From assembly GCA_030704615.1 (NCBI GenBank), contig CM060734.1, positions 34,240,042 through 34,304,041 of the forward strand: 64,000 nucleotides of DNA, read 5' to 3'. Under the pieces are notes generated by a model. That model was not told the origin of the DNA. It ran no database searches and was given only the letters and a program-made list of their open reading frames with translations. Source of the stretch: Takakia lepidozioides. Taxonomy: Eukaryota; Streptophyta; Takakiopsida; Takakiales; Takakiaceae. A program made the position numbers and the translations under genes. The first letter of the stretch is position 1; each line of letters begins with the position of its first letter. Positions 48,401 to 60,900 of this stretch are shown here, one piece after another.

Positions 48401-48900
48401 CACCTGGAGTAGCAAGAGACAAACTACTGTCTCTTGTTCAACCACGGAAGCCGAATACAAAGCTCTTTCTGATGGGGCACAGGAAAGTGTGTACCTCAAG
48501 CTGCAACTTGTTCAAGAGCTAGGATTTGTTATGCTAGATACCTCCCCCTCAGATTGACTGCAAGGATACCGACATCGATTCAGACTTAAAAGCTGCATTC
48601 TTCCCCACAGAACAAGACACCTCGGATGTGATAATGTTAGCATACTCAAACTCGCGAAGAATCCAGTATTTCACGCCAGAACCAAACATCTGGAAATCCA
48701 TCATCATTTCATTCGCGAGAGAGTCTTAGAAGGAGAAATCTCAGTCCATCACGTGGCCTCAGAAAACCAGCCAGCTGATATCTTGACGAAGGTTCTCCCA
48801 AGAGTCAAATTCGGACACCACAAAAGGGCAATAGGCATGCGTTCATTGAGAGAACTGATTCAAATCGAATCCAGTTTCATTACATTGAGCAGCACAACAC

Positions 48901-51900
48901 ATGGATACATATGAACGGTGCTACAACCAACAAAGCTTTACAGTCTCACGAGTCAAATATTCTTCTGCTTCCTGCCTAGTTCGGAACGACTTGAATTTAT
49001 TTCCTCTGAACCCACTGACTAAGGGTTCGCATTCCTCCCATGAGGTGAAATTCCAGGGCGAACACCTACAACAACTGCGTAAAATCTTCTCGGCAACATC
49101 TCAACAGACGTGTAAACTGCTGCACACTGAATATCTGATTCAACACAATGTCCGCTGGAACTCGACTCACTCCTTGGCTGAGGCCTGTCTATGCGCATCT
49201 GATCGGCATCATTATAGGCTACCCCATAACGTACATACATGCAGATTGTATAAGATTTGACTTTGACTTTGACATGTAATAGTATTGACTTTTGTCTGGT
49301 GTTACCGATTTTACTAACTCATTAATGTTGTTGCCGCACGCGAATGGTACAGCCTTGAGATCGCACGTGACATCCATACATTGTTCTGGATAGCCACGTG
49401 TCACACTAGCAATGGAACGTCACGATGAATGGTCAGTGAGGGAATATACTAACAAGTCGGCCTTGCGACTTGCAACTTACTATCGTGAGTACTGGATATA
49501 ACTCCAAGATTCACTCAAGCCATCTTTTACCGGGTGGATATACGATTGAAAGTGGTGGCTATTCAAGTTGCATATGCAACTATGGGATGTTTATTGCACT
49601 GGTTTGCTACTATTACAGAAGTGATATCCCTGTCAGAACATGGATTCGTAGTGAAGTGTGAGAGTTGTTATTGTGATTGTTCTTGTTCATATTATACCAT
49701 GCTATTTAATCCAGCAATGTGTAACATGATAACACACCTAAATTGCCTAATCAGGTAGAATGTCAAGCATGTTGGTCAATGCTACATCCTACCCAAACGA
49801 CCATGAACAATGGAGATCACATGTAGTATATAAAATACATAATGGCCCAGAGAACCGACTTGCAAAATTCCAAATTTTTATTTCAAAGCATCATTTGATA
49901 ATAAATAGTGGGTGGTTCATATGGATTTACTACAACTTTGCATTACTATACTTAATGAATGCCAACCTTCCTTAGACTCTTTGCTGGCCACAAAGTATAA
50001 CTGCCTAGTATGTGCTCAAGTCTAGTATGAAGGGGATCATCTTGGGAAAAGGCAGGACAACATTCGGATGGGTGGATTCAAGGACTTTCATCTTATGTCA
50101 GCCTGGGCGTATGCCCTTGTCATGGTACTTGTCCCTACCAGGTATGCCCAACCACTTCAGTCCTCGTTGTGGACGTCTTTATGCGCTTATCATGACCTCG
50201 GGCTCAAAAGATACACTATCTCTTGCTCGTCTCTTGCATCTGTAAAGAAAAACAACAAAGGCGTAAACAAAGGTGAAGAGAACCATGACAAATCCAAAGC
50301 TACAAACTGAATCACTAATACAAGTAAATTGATGGACAACAAACATAAAAAAAGGTTCAGACTCGAAAAGCTGTCAAAATCAACAATAGGCTGCCTATTG
50401 TGAATTGTGCGTCTAGAGGCCATTATTGCCATTGTTGTCATTGCCTAATTGTCGACCTGCCACGGGTGCATCACCTGGCAAGGACAATGAGCCATTTTGA
50501 TACTCCATTGGACGGGCACTCCCCCTGCCCTTATGTACGTCCACCCGAATGACCACCATCATGCAGTTTTTGAAAGGATTGATGGGGGCTGATAGCCTTG
50601 GGGACCACTTTGTCTTGACTGAGTAAGTTTCTACCATACACATGTGTCAGCGTAGCCATCAAATACACAAGTACTTGACACACTCCTCTCATGCTTATCC
50701 CTTACCATAGTCCTAACCAAAGAACTACTCACTCACTGATTAAATCACTGTGATAGTACTAAAATAAAAGCTTTGAAAAGTAATATCTCCCTAAAAACAC
50801 AGCCTCTTCCCGCGATCTGAATTCTATTCTGTTGAATTATCATAAGTCTAAAAGTCCATCCAGATTCCAAGAAGAAAACATGCAAGGGAATAAGCTACAG
50901 CTGGTAAAAAATGACAGAAAACTTCAACAATGACAGTACCATTTGCTTAAGGCCTATTTGTATACAAAGCAGTGGTATGCCTCATGTCATGTATGTATAT
51001 GTGGTGTCATGGAATGTCACAATCACAAAAAGTCTCAAGGTTATTTTTGAGTCTACTAGCCTTAGCCATGGTTTTTGAGTAGTAAGAGGTGAAGGGAGAT
51101 TATGATGGGTGGAGTGATTGTGCCATTGACTGCAGAGAGAGAGACATATGAAGATGGATGAGTTGGCCAGCCATCTTATGCTGCTGTACAAGATCTAGGT
51201 AGAGAGTCAAGACTAGGGTCATGAAGTTAACTTGGCAAACACTTGAAGCGCATCACAGCACGAAGTGCGGCAGTGAGAGAACAAGGCCTAGGTTGCGCTG
51301 TTCCATGGGATGAGGCTCATTCATCATCGATGCCTGAATTCCATAGTGTATCTAATACATAGTAGCATTTCCCCGCCCGCTTCACTAAGGGCTTCACATT
51401 CTCCACTCCTTCCTCTTCCTAAAACACTACGTGTTTCCAGTGCTCCCTTCCCACCCTTCATGTGCTCCCGCATCTCTAATCCATAAACTAAAAACTTACA
51501 AATTTCAAATTAAAAAAATTATTAGGTTTTTAGTTTTCATTCTTGAATATTCCACATAACCTTGCAATGAGAATATTTCATAAACGCTAGTCGTAGATTG
51601 AGTGGTTAAAACGACGTCTATTTTTGCCTAATTATGAGACACACAATAACAATCTATATTAAATACATACGTTATTGTGTAGTTGCAACTCAAGTAGTTC
51701 AAACAACTCATTGTTTCAGCTATTATTTATTTATTTTTAATTCTAATTTTCTTTAAGCCCCACAAAATCGGCGCCCAACCCAGAGTCGTGCACGCGACCT
51801 CTTCATTGCCAGAGTGGCAAAAACTTTTCTGTTGCGATTCGTAGTTGTTTTCCGAGTGGTTTTGGACACTAGTCACATAGACACCGGTTCAAATGGACAC

Positions 51901-52953
51901 GATTCTTACTAGTGGTACTAAACAAAGGTATGAATGGATGCACAAATATTATGGAAAACCATATAGATGGCCTATAAAATTTAGATCACCTATAAAAGTT
52001 GAGAATGAAATATCCCAACCACTCTACAACTGTATAGCTCCAGGTGTTTCTTTAAATAAATAAATAAATAAAAAACTGTATAATTATATCCAAAGCTAGA
52101 GAAAAAAATGAATGAGCATAAAACATTGGAATTACGTTTAGGGTTTAGGGTGAGCAAAATATAACTGGACAAACAATTATCATTATGGAAGAGTCTTTAG
52201 AACCTACAGAAACTCATCCCATGTCCCCACATCCCCACCACTTGGATCATATCCAAAAATTGCCAACAAAAAATTGCAAAAATACCCGTAGGATGTCAAC
52301 GACAAGATTATCTTCACACCCTCGTTTTCTATTGTGGAAATACCTCAAGTTTATGACTACGATTAGTACTTAAAAGTTTATGTGGCAAGTTACACAGCTT
52401 TCCCAGTATGAAGTTGCAGATACTTATGAAAGAAAGAAGTAGCGAGCAAGAAATGAGTGAACCTGCCTGGATACAGTTATCGAGCAGTATGCTCAACCTG
52501 AGGTAAGCTCCAACAGGCCGGGAAAAGCGCATGTCCATAAGAAGGCGAGGCTAAGAAGCAACATGTTATGGCCTAAGAAACTCATGCATTAATCACTCTA
52601 GAGCCTGCACATAACAACCATTAGCTTTTCATGTCTTTTGGGTTCAACAGGAAAAATACCCTCAGGCTCCAAGTCCACAAAGAATGAAGCGTTTCAGTTA
52701 CTCGTTAGCACCAAGATGTTAGTGGTATTTGAATGAATGTGTGCTCGAATTGACATGGCTTCCACTCTCACTCAAGCATTGAAGTCCATTAGCAATCCGA
52801 AACCTCACTTTCCATGACTCATGAATGAGTTGTCCACGCTGAGCACAAAGTGTGATTCTTGTCTTCTTAGTTCAACGAGTTGACAACACATAATATGGCT
52901 CTTTCTAATTTCACCTATTAAACTCTCTGGCCCAGATAAAATGTGGTTGTATA
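48901..52953. other. No gene supported; SINE-like remnant near 51590-51910
   Basis: Nothing coding was recognised. Near 51850-51900, CCGAGTGGTTTTGG and GGTTCAAATGG resemble polymerase III A and B boxes. Nearby on the minus strand a GGGTTGGGCGCCGATTTTG sequence leads into an AT-rich tail. These suggest decayed SINEs. Limits are unclear. Confidence 0.3.
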
Positions 52954-53226
52954 TGTGGAAATTTTCCAATGTATTGATCTGCCTTTTTTTCCCGACGGAG
53001 TGAAGAATTATATACACTTTCTAGGGAGGATGCTTCCCAACCTTGTCTACCTAAAGAAGGTATTAAGCGTGTGATCCTAGGGTATACACGTAAGCACTAG
53101 ATAAAAGCGTATGCCTGATTAGCTAGAAGACATATCGTAATCAAAGGCATGGATGACAGTCATAGAGGGAATTTGTCAGCGAGTTCATGGCGTATGTCAA
53201 CAAGATTAGCTCGCTAACTTCCAACA
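52954..53226 (-). mobile_element. Copia LTR in opposite orientation (probable 3' LTR)
   Basis: Read on the minus strand it begins TGTTGGAAGTTAGCGAGC and ends TTTCCACA, 273 bp, closely similar to the LTR at 43751. The adjoining sequence at 53227-53245 is, on the minus strand, CTCAGGTCGAGGGAGAG. This is a polypurine tract as found just before a 3' LTR. A short internal stretch continues to about 53430. No 5-bp target duplication was found, so this is a truncated separate insertion of the family. Confidence 0.82.
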
Positions 53227-53439
53227 CTCTCCCTCGACCTGAGCTCGGTCTGAGAGTAAAATAGGAAAGGAAGCCCATAGTTGCTCCGAGCTTGAGTCAA
53301 TGGCGTAGGACTCGATGTCATTGCGAGAGTCTTGTATGTTCCTGATACTTTCAGTGTTGGGACTCTTGTCCTCGGTGCTCCGTTATGTACATAAAACGTT
53401 GAACACCGACCAAATGAACTAGTCTCTTAGCACTGGTGC

Positions 53440-54200
53440 CCCTCATAGTCGCAAAATTCGTTACGACTGGTTTTGCAGTTATAAGTGCAGTCATTTTGGA
53501 CAAACTTCCTGCTAGTGTACTTTAGTAAACTTTACACCCTAAAACCTAATTCCACTGTTTCACGTTCATCTTTTTTATTTTTTTATTCTTATTTCAACTT
53601 TGGGGTATGATATAATCATGTTGTGATTTTTGGTTCAAAATCCAATTTACACGCTTTTTGTCATTGCCGTGTTTCCATTACTCTAAAACCCAATTCCAAG
53701 GTTTGATAGTATTTCAATTTAATGTTTTCCAGCTTTGGGAACTTGCAATTATACATTGATTCATGATAACTTTAAGCATGCATTGGTATGGATGTTTTAT
53801 TTTCAATTGTATATCGTCTTATACTATGTTGTGTTTACGACGTCATATATCTACCAGCTTATTGTCGAAGATATGACCTTAGTTGACTTTGATGTCAACG
53901 TCAAATGAATGGAGTTGTGGAACTTCACAATCTTCTCAATATATTATCTACCGTTCTATTATACAAATTAAGTCATTCGACTTAGAGGTCGATGTGACAT
54001 GAATTAGGTTGTGCAACTTCATAAGCTAAATGATTAATTACTTCAATACTAATGGCATGTTATTTGAGAAAAAATTGTAACATGGATTTAGATGTTTTTG
54101 GCACCGTTGTGTAGCCATTAATCATATTTTGAAAAATAACTAAACCACAATCTATGATAAATTCAATTCCAGAATATAGGGCCTACCTCCAAGAAGAGTC
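53440..54200. other. AT-rich intergenic DNA
   Basis: No gene, repeat or structured feature was recognised. Confidence 0.4.
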
Positions 54201-54203
54201 ACT

Positions 54204-54896
54204 AAGTTGGAAGGTGAAGTGGCTCTATATATATATATATGATGCCAACCAAAGTTATCGTAAATAAGAGCCACTTTCCATTGTGGGTACCGCCCCCTTT
54301 GGCTCTTAGTTGGAAGGTGAAGTGGCTCTTAGTTATGCCTTGCTTCAGCTGGAATCTCCCTCTCTCCTTCGCTTTATCATTTATCATGGAAATATGTTCC
54401 CATCATTTGCAAAGTGGACCAAATTTATGTGCTACTATGATGTTTTATTTATTGTGGAAGCTTTTAAAGGCTCAAAACCTAATTATGGGGTGGAGTGGAG
54501 TGTGGATATCTTCAATGCCTCGCACGATGCCTAGTTATCATCCCAACTTATCCAAATGAAAAAAGACTCTCCAAATTTAAGAGAAGCAAAGTCCAATCAT
54601 TCTGGCCGAAACCAGTAAAATAAGAGCCATTGTTCCTACAACAAAGAAGTTAAAACTAAAGTTTGTTTAAGAAGCGCCTGCCGTTCAACACACAACCCAT
54701 TGCAGTGAGGGGCCAACAAACAATTGAAGGCATATTTTTTGAGATTGAACTTCTTAGGCTATGCACACAAACACGCTGGCAAGTCTATTTCAAAGTTTTG
54801 TTGGCTCCCCTTAAAGTGGATGAAACCATGGCCATGGAAGATATGAGATTTTATAATGTGCATAATGTTCTGAGTTTACAAATTTATTATGGATGA
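54204..54896 (+). other. Unidentified protein-like fragment with direct repeats
   Basis: A 74-codon frame at 54310-54534 (with ALLQLESPSLLRFIIYHG and SFAKWTKFMCYYDVLF) and another at 54663-54896 (LLRLCTQTRWQVYFKVLL) have protein-like composition and may be pieces of a retroelement gag. I do not recognise them. AGTTGGAAGGTGAAGTGGCT occurs at about 54208 and again at about 54309, bracketing roughly 100 bp. Confidence 0.3.
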
Positions 54897-55321
54897 AAAT
54901 AGATCTCAAGGTGGAGCCATTATAGCTCCTAGTAGTGCTTGACCTAAAAGAAAAGGAAACATTCAATATTGCAAGTGCCGGCCAGAAACAAAAAGGTTGC
55001 AAAGAGGGTATTTTTTCCTCTCATTGGAATTAAAGGGTCTGCTCTTCCGCGGGTGTTCCCCTTTTTAAAAAATGTTAAAAATGAATGAAGGTCACGAATC
55101 TAGCCATTCGTATTCTTGGCATCAAAAACCTCATGACATTGATTGAATATGTCATCATTTGCACGCAAAGTTGCCATCACTTTGGTGACCTGGTTCCACC
55201 ATGTATAATGAATTCTTGGATTTTTGTTCATTCATATATCAGTTAATGAATATCAGTTTATAATTTTGTGCTAGAAAATTCTTCTAAAATGTATATATAT
55301 ATATATATATAGGTTTTCAAG

Positions 55322-55426
55322 AAGACAGTGGTGGGGTGATTCCCCCTTAGTAAGCCTCATGGCCGCGGGGTTATTTTTTCCACTCTTCTTGATGCATTGT
55401 GGCCTATACGCTTTTTTGCAATAAGG

Positions 55427-55457
<31 letters not shown>
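55322..55457 (+). mobile_element. Poly(A)-tailed retroposon fragment
   Basis: Ends GCATTGTGGCCTATACGC, TTTTTTGCAATAAGG and an A tract of about 29 bp (55429-55457). The internal GGTTATTTTTTCCAC is shared with the fragment at 55826-55915, so both probably derive from related LINE 3' ends. Confidence 0.6.
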
Positions 55458-55459
<2 letters not shown>

Positions 55460-55825
55460 CCCATCGTAAGATATTTATATATATGGAAACCAAAGCTATA
55501 AGAGCTAATTTAAGTTATGGCCCGGATCTCATATATAAATGTTAACTAACATTTATTTCAATAGTTAGTTTCAAAAGTCAACTGTTATTAACATGTAATA
55601 TTAGTGGCTAATAACTAACTTTAACTAACAACTAACAACTTGGCTAAGTTTAATATATCTATATAAAAAGGAAAGGGGAGGATTCTAATTATACATGAGT
55701 TTAAAAAAATTATTAATAAATTATTAATAAATATCGTTGCATCAAGAAAAAGAAAAAAGAAAACATGATCCTCAAACTTAAGTTTATTCTGGCACGGCCA
55801 CTGTCCCTGTTCTATTGAAAACGGG

Positions 55826-55915
55826 TGGTTATTTTTTCCACCTTCTGTGACCTTTATTTCATTTAATTTGATTAAAAGGGCCTCTGTCCCCTTTCCTTTG
55901 AAGAAAAAAAAAAAC
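55826..55915 (+). mobile_element. Poly(A)-tailed retroposon fragment
   Basis: GGTTATTTTTTCCACC, then TTTAATTTGATTAAAAGG and an A tract. The terminal half matches 8877-8934. Confidence 0.6.
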
Positions 55916-57986
55916 CGAGAACATGATATTAAGTTAAATTGATTTTACAAAACATCAAAAAAACATTTCAATAGTTTTAATAAAGCTTTCAAGGGCTTCC
56001 TCCCCTTTGTATCATTTAAAAGAAAACAATTGCTTAGTCCTGTGCGTACCTTGCATTAGGCTGGTCAATTTGGGAACTACGGGTGCTGGTTGGGTGCACC
56101 CTATTATAGTCAGCATAATAACCACCAAAACTGCCCAATTACAAAGACAGAAAATAAGATTTGTGAGCAGTAGTCGCTCCCATGTTTCCCTAAAAAACAA
56201 AAGAGAGACGCTCCCAGGTTTCCTTTAAAAAAAAGAAAAATAAAAAGAAAAAAGATAGAGATTTGTGCTTTGTTTTTTTATTGGGGGTAAAGGGGAGGAA
56301 GCCCATGAAAGACTTCATTAAAGTTTATTTGTTATCTAAGAAGAAAAAGAAAAGCTGATAGAGATATAAGATATAAAATTACAAAAACTATATTTCCCAT
56401 TCTGTTTTTTTTTGTTTTGTTTTTGTTTATCCTCTCTCTGGGTCAATCGCGGCCCGCCGGGTGTTCCCTGAAGAAAAGAAAAAAGAGGAAAACGAAAAAA
56501 GAATGGGAGGAAGGTAAGAAGGTGGGGCCCGGGGGAAGTACCTTCGTGCAGGTAGTTCACACGGGGGTAGTCGTCTCTCTCTCAGGCTTGCGCACTGACT
56601 CGTCTCTGGCCCCCCTGGTGCGAGCGCGTGAGCTGGAAGACTTGCGTTGGAATGGAAGTTGCAGCAGTCATAGCCATTGCCGTTGTGGGCCCACCCTAGA
56701 CTCTCACGTTGTGGGAATGCTGCGTTGTGGCGCTTTTCGTCACACTGTGACTTACTCACACATGCTGAGGCGGGGACCTGCTGCTGCCAAAAATTCACCG
56801 GAGACTACAGCGTTCGTTTAAATACATGTCGGTCCCTTCATTTCTCCTAAGCAGTGGCAGGCATGAGGGGCACCATATGATATCGATCAAGCAGCATCCT
56901 AACTGATAGGCGGAAGAGGCCAGATTCTGATGATCTGCTATATCTCTGTTTCCGCGGACATTTGATGATCAACAGGATCACGTTCTGCAGCGGGCATTGC
57001 GTATGGTGTATAAGGAAGTAGTGGAGCTGGTAGTTGGAGAGGTGGAACCATAGCGGGAGTGAGAGGCACAAAACTCTTATTTACTCTCTAGACTTGTCAC
57101 TGAGATCTTCAGTTTAGGTACCTTCCTTCCTTCAAATTAATTTTTAATCTTCTATGCGAATTCATTAAGAGCATTTCCAAATACCCTGGTTGTTTGTGGA
57201 TCGTGTGGGGAAGGAAAATGTCTCTTAAGGGGAACTGCGAAATTGCATGCTAGAATCCTCGTTCGAGCAAAGTCGGTATGCAAGCTGGGACGAGTGAGTT
57301 GGGTTTCCTTTGGCGCTGCATCTTTGTGGAGACTCCTAGTTATGTCCATCTTATTTTTCGAAGCTGAGGAGAATGTGACATGCGCGCGTATTCCCTTGCT
57401 TTCAGGAACTTAGTAGGGTTTTGACTTTTGACGATACTAATGTGAGGCAGCTCTTCAGCATAGCCAACCCCCAGCGGACAGATGGTGTGAAGAGCTGTGA
57501 CGGGTAGTTTTTCCAGCTCAAACCGTGAAAGTGTTTGTACACACATTCAGTCTCTAATTTCCTTTCGCTTGTACTCTACATCTGACTTGCTTACTTTAAC
57601 CATCTCCCTGGAAGTGCTTTTCCACTCTACAACCTCTAGCGACTGCAATGTTTCCTGCCTCAGAAAATCTATTGCAGTGATTATTCAAAAGGTGTCGATC
57701 TGTTGCATTGCTTGACCGCTGCTCTTAACACTGTGTGCCCTGTCCTACTCCTCAATGTTATCAATCACGCACCTCCTTGCTACTTTGGACATTTGCTTAA
57801 AGTACTGCAGAAAGTCTCCCATGACTGCAGGGGTGCTGGCTTAATCATGCTGGGCCAAACAGTCCCTCTGAAGCATTTACATCCGCATAGGAGAGTTCCA
57901 GGAAATTTCACAGGGTTCCACTTTTGTCATCTTTTGAGTTATGTGGTACTTATCTAGTCTTTGGACTGTGCAGGCTTCTAGAAACC
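55916..57986. promoter_or_regulatory. Upstream region and probable leader of the WEB gene
   Basis: No protein family is visible in the overlapping frames near 56400-56820. A TGTGCAG acceptor at 57966-57972, 14 bp before the start codon, suggests that a 5'-UTR intron ends there. Confidence 0.4.
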
Positions 57987-60900
57987 ATGGCAAGTCAAAA
58001 TGCAGGAATTGATACTTCAGCTCCTTTTGCGTCGGTCAGAGATGCAGTGAGCATGTTTGGTGATCGCGTGCCTGCCAAGGCGCACCGTCTTTCCACTGCT
58101 AGTACTGAGGTAAGAACTACCTGCCAGAGTGTTGTTTTGTAGCCTGTCTTGAAGGGGACAAAAAGGGATGTGAGGAGGGGTGGTCTTCGATGTACTGTTT
58201 GGTTCCGGTTTGTCAGAGAAAATGTCTAGATAAAAGTAACTTCTGAGGTTCTGTCACTTGAGTTATGCACCTAGTACCAGTTCCTGCATATATGTAGAAG
58301 TTTCTGGAATTACGTTTATAGCTGCACATTGATTGTTTGACAGAAGAATGCTTGTATATCAAGCTGCATCTCTCTCTGACTCTCTTTGCTCTGTCCAGAC
58401 TACGAACCGGGTGCAAGTGCATGATGAGGTTGTCAAGTTGAAAGAGCAGGTGGCTGCTGCTGAAAAGGCCAAGGCAGAGGCTTTGAGGGAGCTTGCTGAG
58501 ACCAAGGTTCTCCTGAACGAAACGGCAACCAAACTGGACAATGCAGATGTGATTGCGTCCGAGAGCAATCCAATGGAATCACACACCTTCTCAAGTATGT
58601 GGACAGGGGAGATGGATGCTGACTGGCAGGCTCAGCTGGATGCAGCTATGGACCAGCACATGGCTGCTACTGACACGGCAACTGAAAGTAGGGAAATTGA
58701 CAGATTACAGGAGGAGCTGGGTGCAGCTAAGAGGCAACATGAGAGTACGTGTACAGACTTGGGGATTGCTAGAGAAGAAGTTGACAGGCTGAAGGTGGAG
58801 TTGCAGGAGTTGGTAATTGCTAATGCCACTGTGGCAAGACAATTGGGGGATACTGAGTTGGCGAATGAACTAGCAGCAAAGAGAGTGGAAGAGTTTAGCA
58901 AGGAGCTGGGGATATCTAAGGAATATCTTGTAAAAGAGCATGAGGAACGCTTAAGGGCTGAAAGGGAGCTAGTGGCTGCAAAAGAAGCTGCGGAAGAGAG
59001 ATCTACAGTTCAGGCCAATGCGGCAGGTGAGCTGGAAAAACTGAGGGTTCAGCTGGAAAGGGCCAAGGAGGCAGAGGCCACATTGGTGGTGACAAGCACC
59101 GAATTGGAAGATCTGAAAGCTGAGCTGGTAAGCACCAAGGAAGCAGAAGCCAAGCTAGTGGCCACAAGGGCCGAACTGGACGAGCTGAGGATTCAGCTGG
59201 AAAGGGCCAAGGAGGCAGAGGCCACATTGGTAACGACGAGTGCTGAATTGGAAGATCTGAAGGCTGAGCTGGTAAGTGCCAAGGAAGCAGAAGCCAAGCT
59301 AGTGGCCGCAAGGGCAGAACTGGACGCGTTGAGGCATGAGCTGGTAAGTGCCAATGAGGCAGCAGCAGCCAAGCTTCTGGTGACCAGTACTGAAGTGGAG
59401 GGGCTGAAGATTGAGCTGGCTTCCACCAAGGAAGCTGAAGGAAGGGCCACAAAAGCTGTTGCAGAAGCCAATTTGAATTTGCAAAGAATGAAGATAGATG
59501 TTGAAGACGCTAAAGTGGTCGCTGAAAAGGTAACAGATGATATAAAAGTTTATCGCATTGAATAATGTACTTGCCTTTATGATATTTTCTCTTGTTTATG
59601 TTGTTAACGTCTGTGGCAGCATTTTCATCTTACCCTCGTTGGCTACACATTTCTTTAATCCGTGTACATGCTATGTGCTGCTTACTTGGCTCCATGCCAT
59701 ACATTTGATTGGAACTGGTGGAGGTACAGTTTTCCGAACATCTTGTTCATGTTGCTGGATTCCAAGCTTAATGTTTTAATTCTGGGTTCTTTTCCTACTG
59801 ACTTATCTAAAGTTGAGTAATCATTTGATTGTTTGAAGGCCAGGGCTTTCACTCTTCAATTTGAAGAAATGAGTCTGAAGTTGAAAAAGGTCACCGAGCA
59901 TGAGACAATCTTGTTGGCATCTTTGGCATCACTGAAGGCTGAGTTGGCTAATGCAAAGTCCGAGCTTGCAACTGTAAAGGAGGAGGGAGACATGACCGCA
60001 GCTGATGTGGCTGCTGAGATGGAGGAGGTGCTATCTCAGCTTCATGCAGATCTTGAGGCTGCTACATTGGGAGAGACAAAAGCCAAGGAGTCAGTTTCAG
60101 GCTTATCTGAGGCCTTGCATCAGGTCAGAGTCGCTTTCATCTTACATGATCTTATGTGTGAAGGCACTCTTAAGAGAGCGAAGGGATACCATGTCTGTGT
60201 GTGTGTCATCGCCATTTGAAAATGTCTTGTGTCAAATCAGGTGACTGTTGAAGCAGATGAAGCCAGGGCTGCTGCAGCTGCAGTAAGAGAACAAGCTGCA
60301 AGAGAAAAAAAGGAATTGGAGCAAGCCCAGGCACATATCAAGACCATTGAGAGCCAGTTGCAAGCAGCGTTGATGGAGATGGAGGCAGCAAGGGCTTCTG
60401 AGGCAATAGCACTCTTAGAGGTCTGTCTTTTAAGCCAAAAACACATCTTTTGTGAACTTTCTATTATGTTGCCAAATGAAATTGAAGTACTTCTCTTTTC
60501 TAATTTGGGTCTGCACTAACTCACTTCAGATCCAGTTCAAAATCTCAAGATTACTGTTAGATGTCAGGATTGGATGAAATGACGTTCATGAATCTTGAAA
60601 TGTTTTTCCAAATATATCGATCTGGGTTGGTGAAAAGGGCAGAACACATCACACTGGGAAGAAACCACGATCAATAACCAGCAGTATTTGTGACCTTCAT
60701 AATTGGTTTAGACTCACGTTCTGCCTGACCTGCTGTTCTTGGAACACCTAGTCCTTTGGTTGCAGTGTTATCCAGACTCAGTAGTCAGGAAATGCAGCGT
60801 GTGACAACCAAATTGAAACTTGTGTGTCAGGTCAAATCCTTCTCTGAGTGCGCAAGCACTGATCTGGAAGCTAAAGTTCAAGGGCCAGAGGTTCCACATA

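Larger units (their letters stand above)
43751..48900 (+). mobile_element. Degenerate Copia LTR retrotransposon
   Basis: The 5' LTR is 43751-44023. It is followed at once by a primer-binding site TGGTCTCAAAGC, close to the initiator-Met tRNA type. Gag starts at about 44119 (SSFDVTKVTF, then IGARNYQVWSFKV) but stops early. Unrelated repeats occupy about 44285-45720. Pol resumes with the protease/GAG-pre-integrase region (LWRRRIGHASYQRL, CETCVKAKH), integrase (LLHSDLCGH, LIDDLFWYSRVYF), reverse transcriptase (47575-48210, MDVVRAFLNGT and LLFVDDLFITG) and RNase H (KGYTDSDWG). The domain order integrase before reverse transcriptase identifies Copia. Many stops and frameshifts make it inactive. 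No matching 3' LTR was found in direct orientation. Confidence 0.88.

Noticed and set aside
56417-56821. Overlapping plus and minus frames near 56.4-56.8 kb as a gene
   Set aside because: Composition-driven (purine-rich) frames with no family features.
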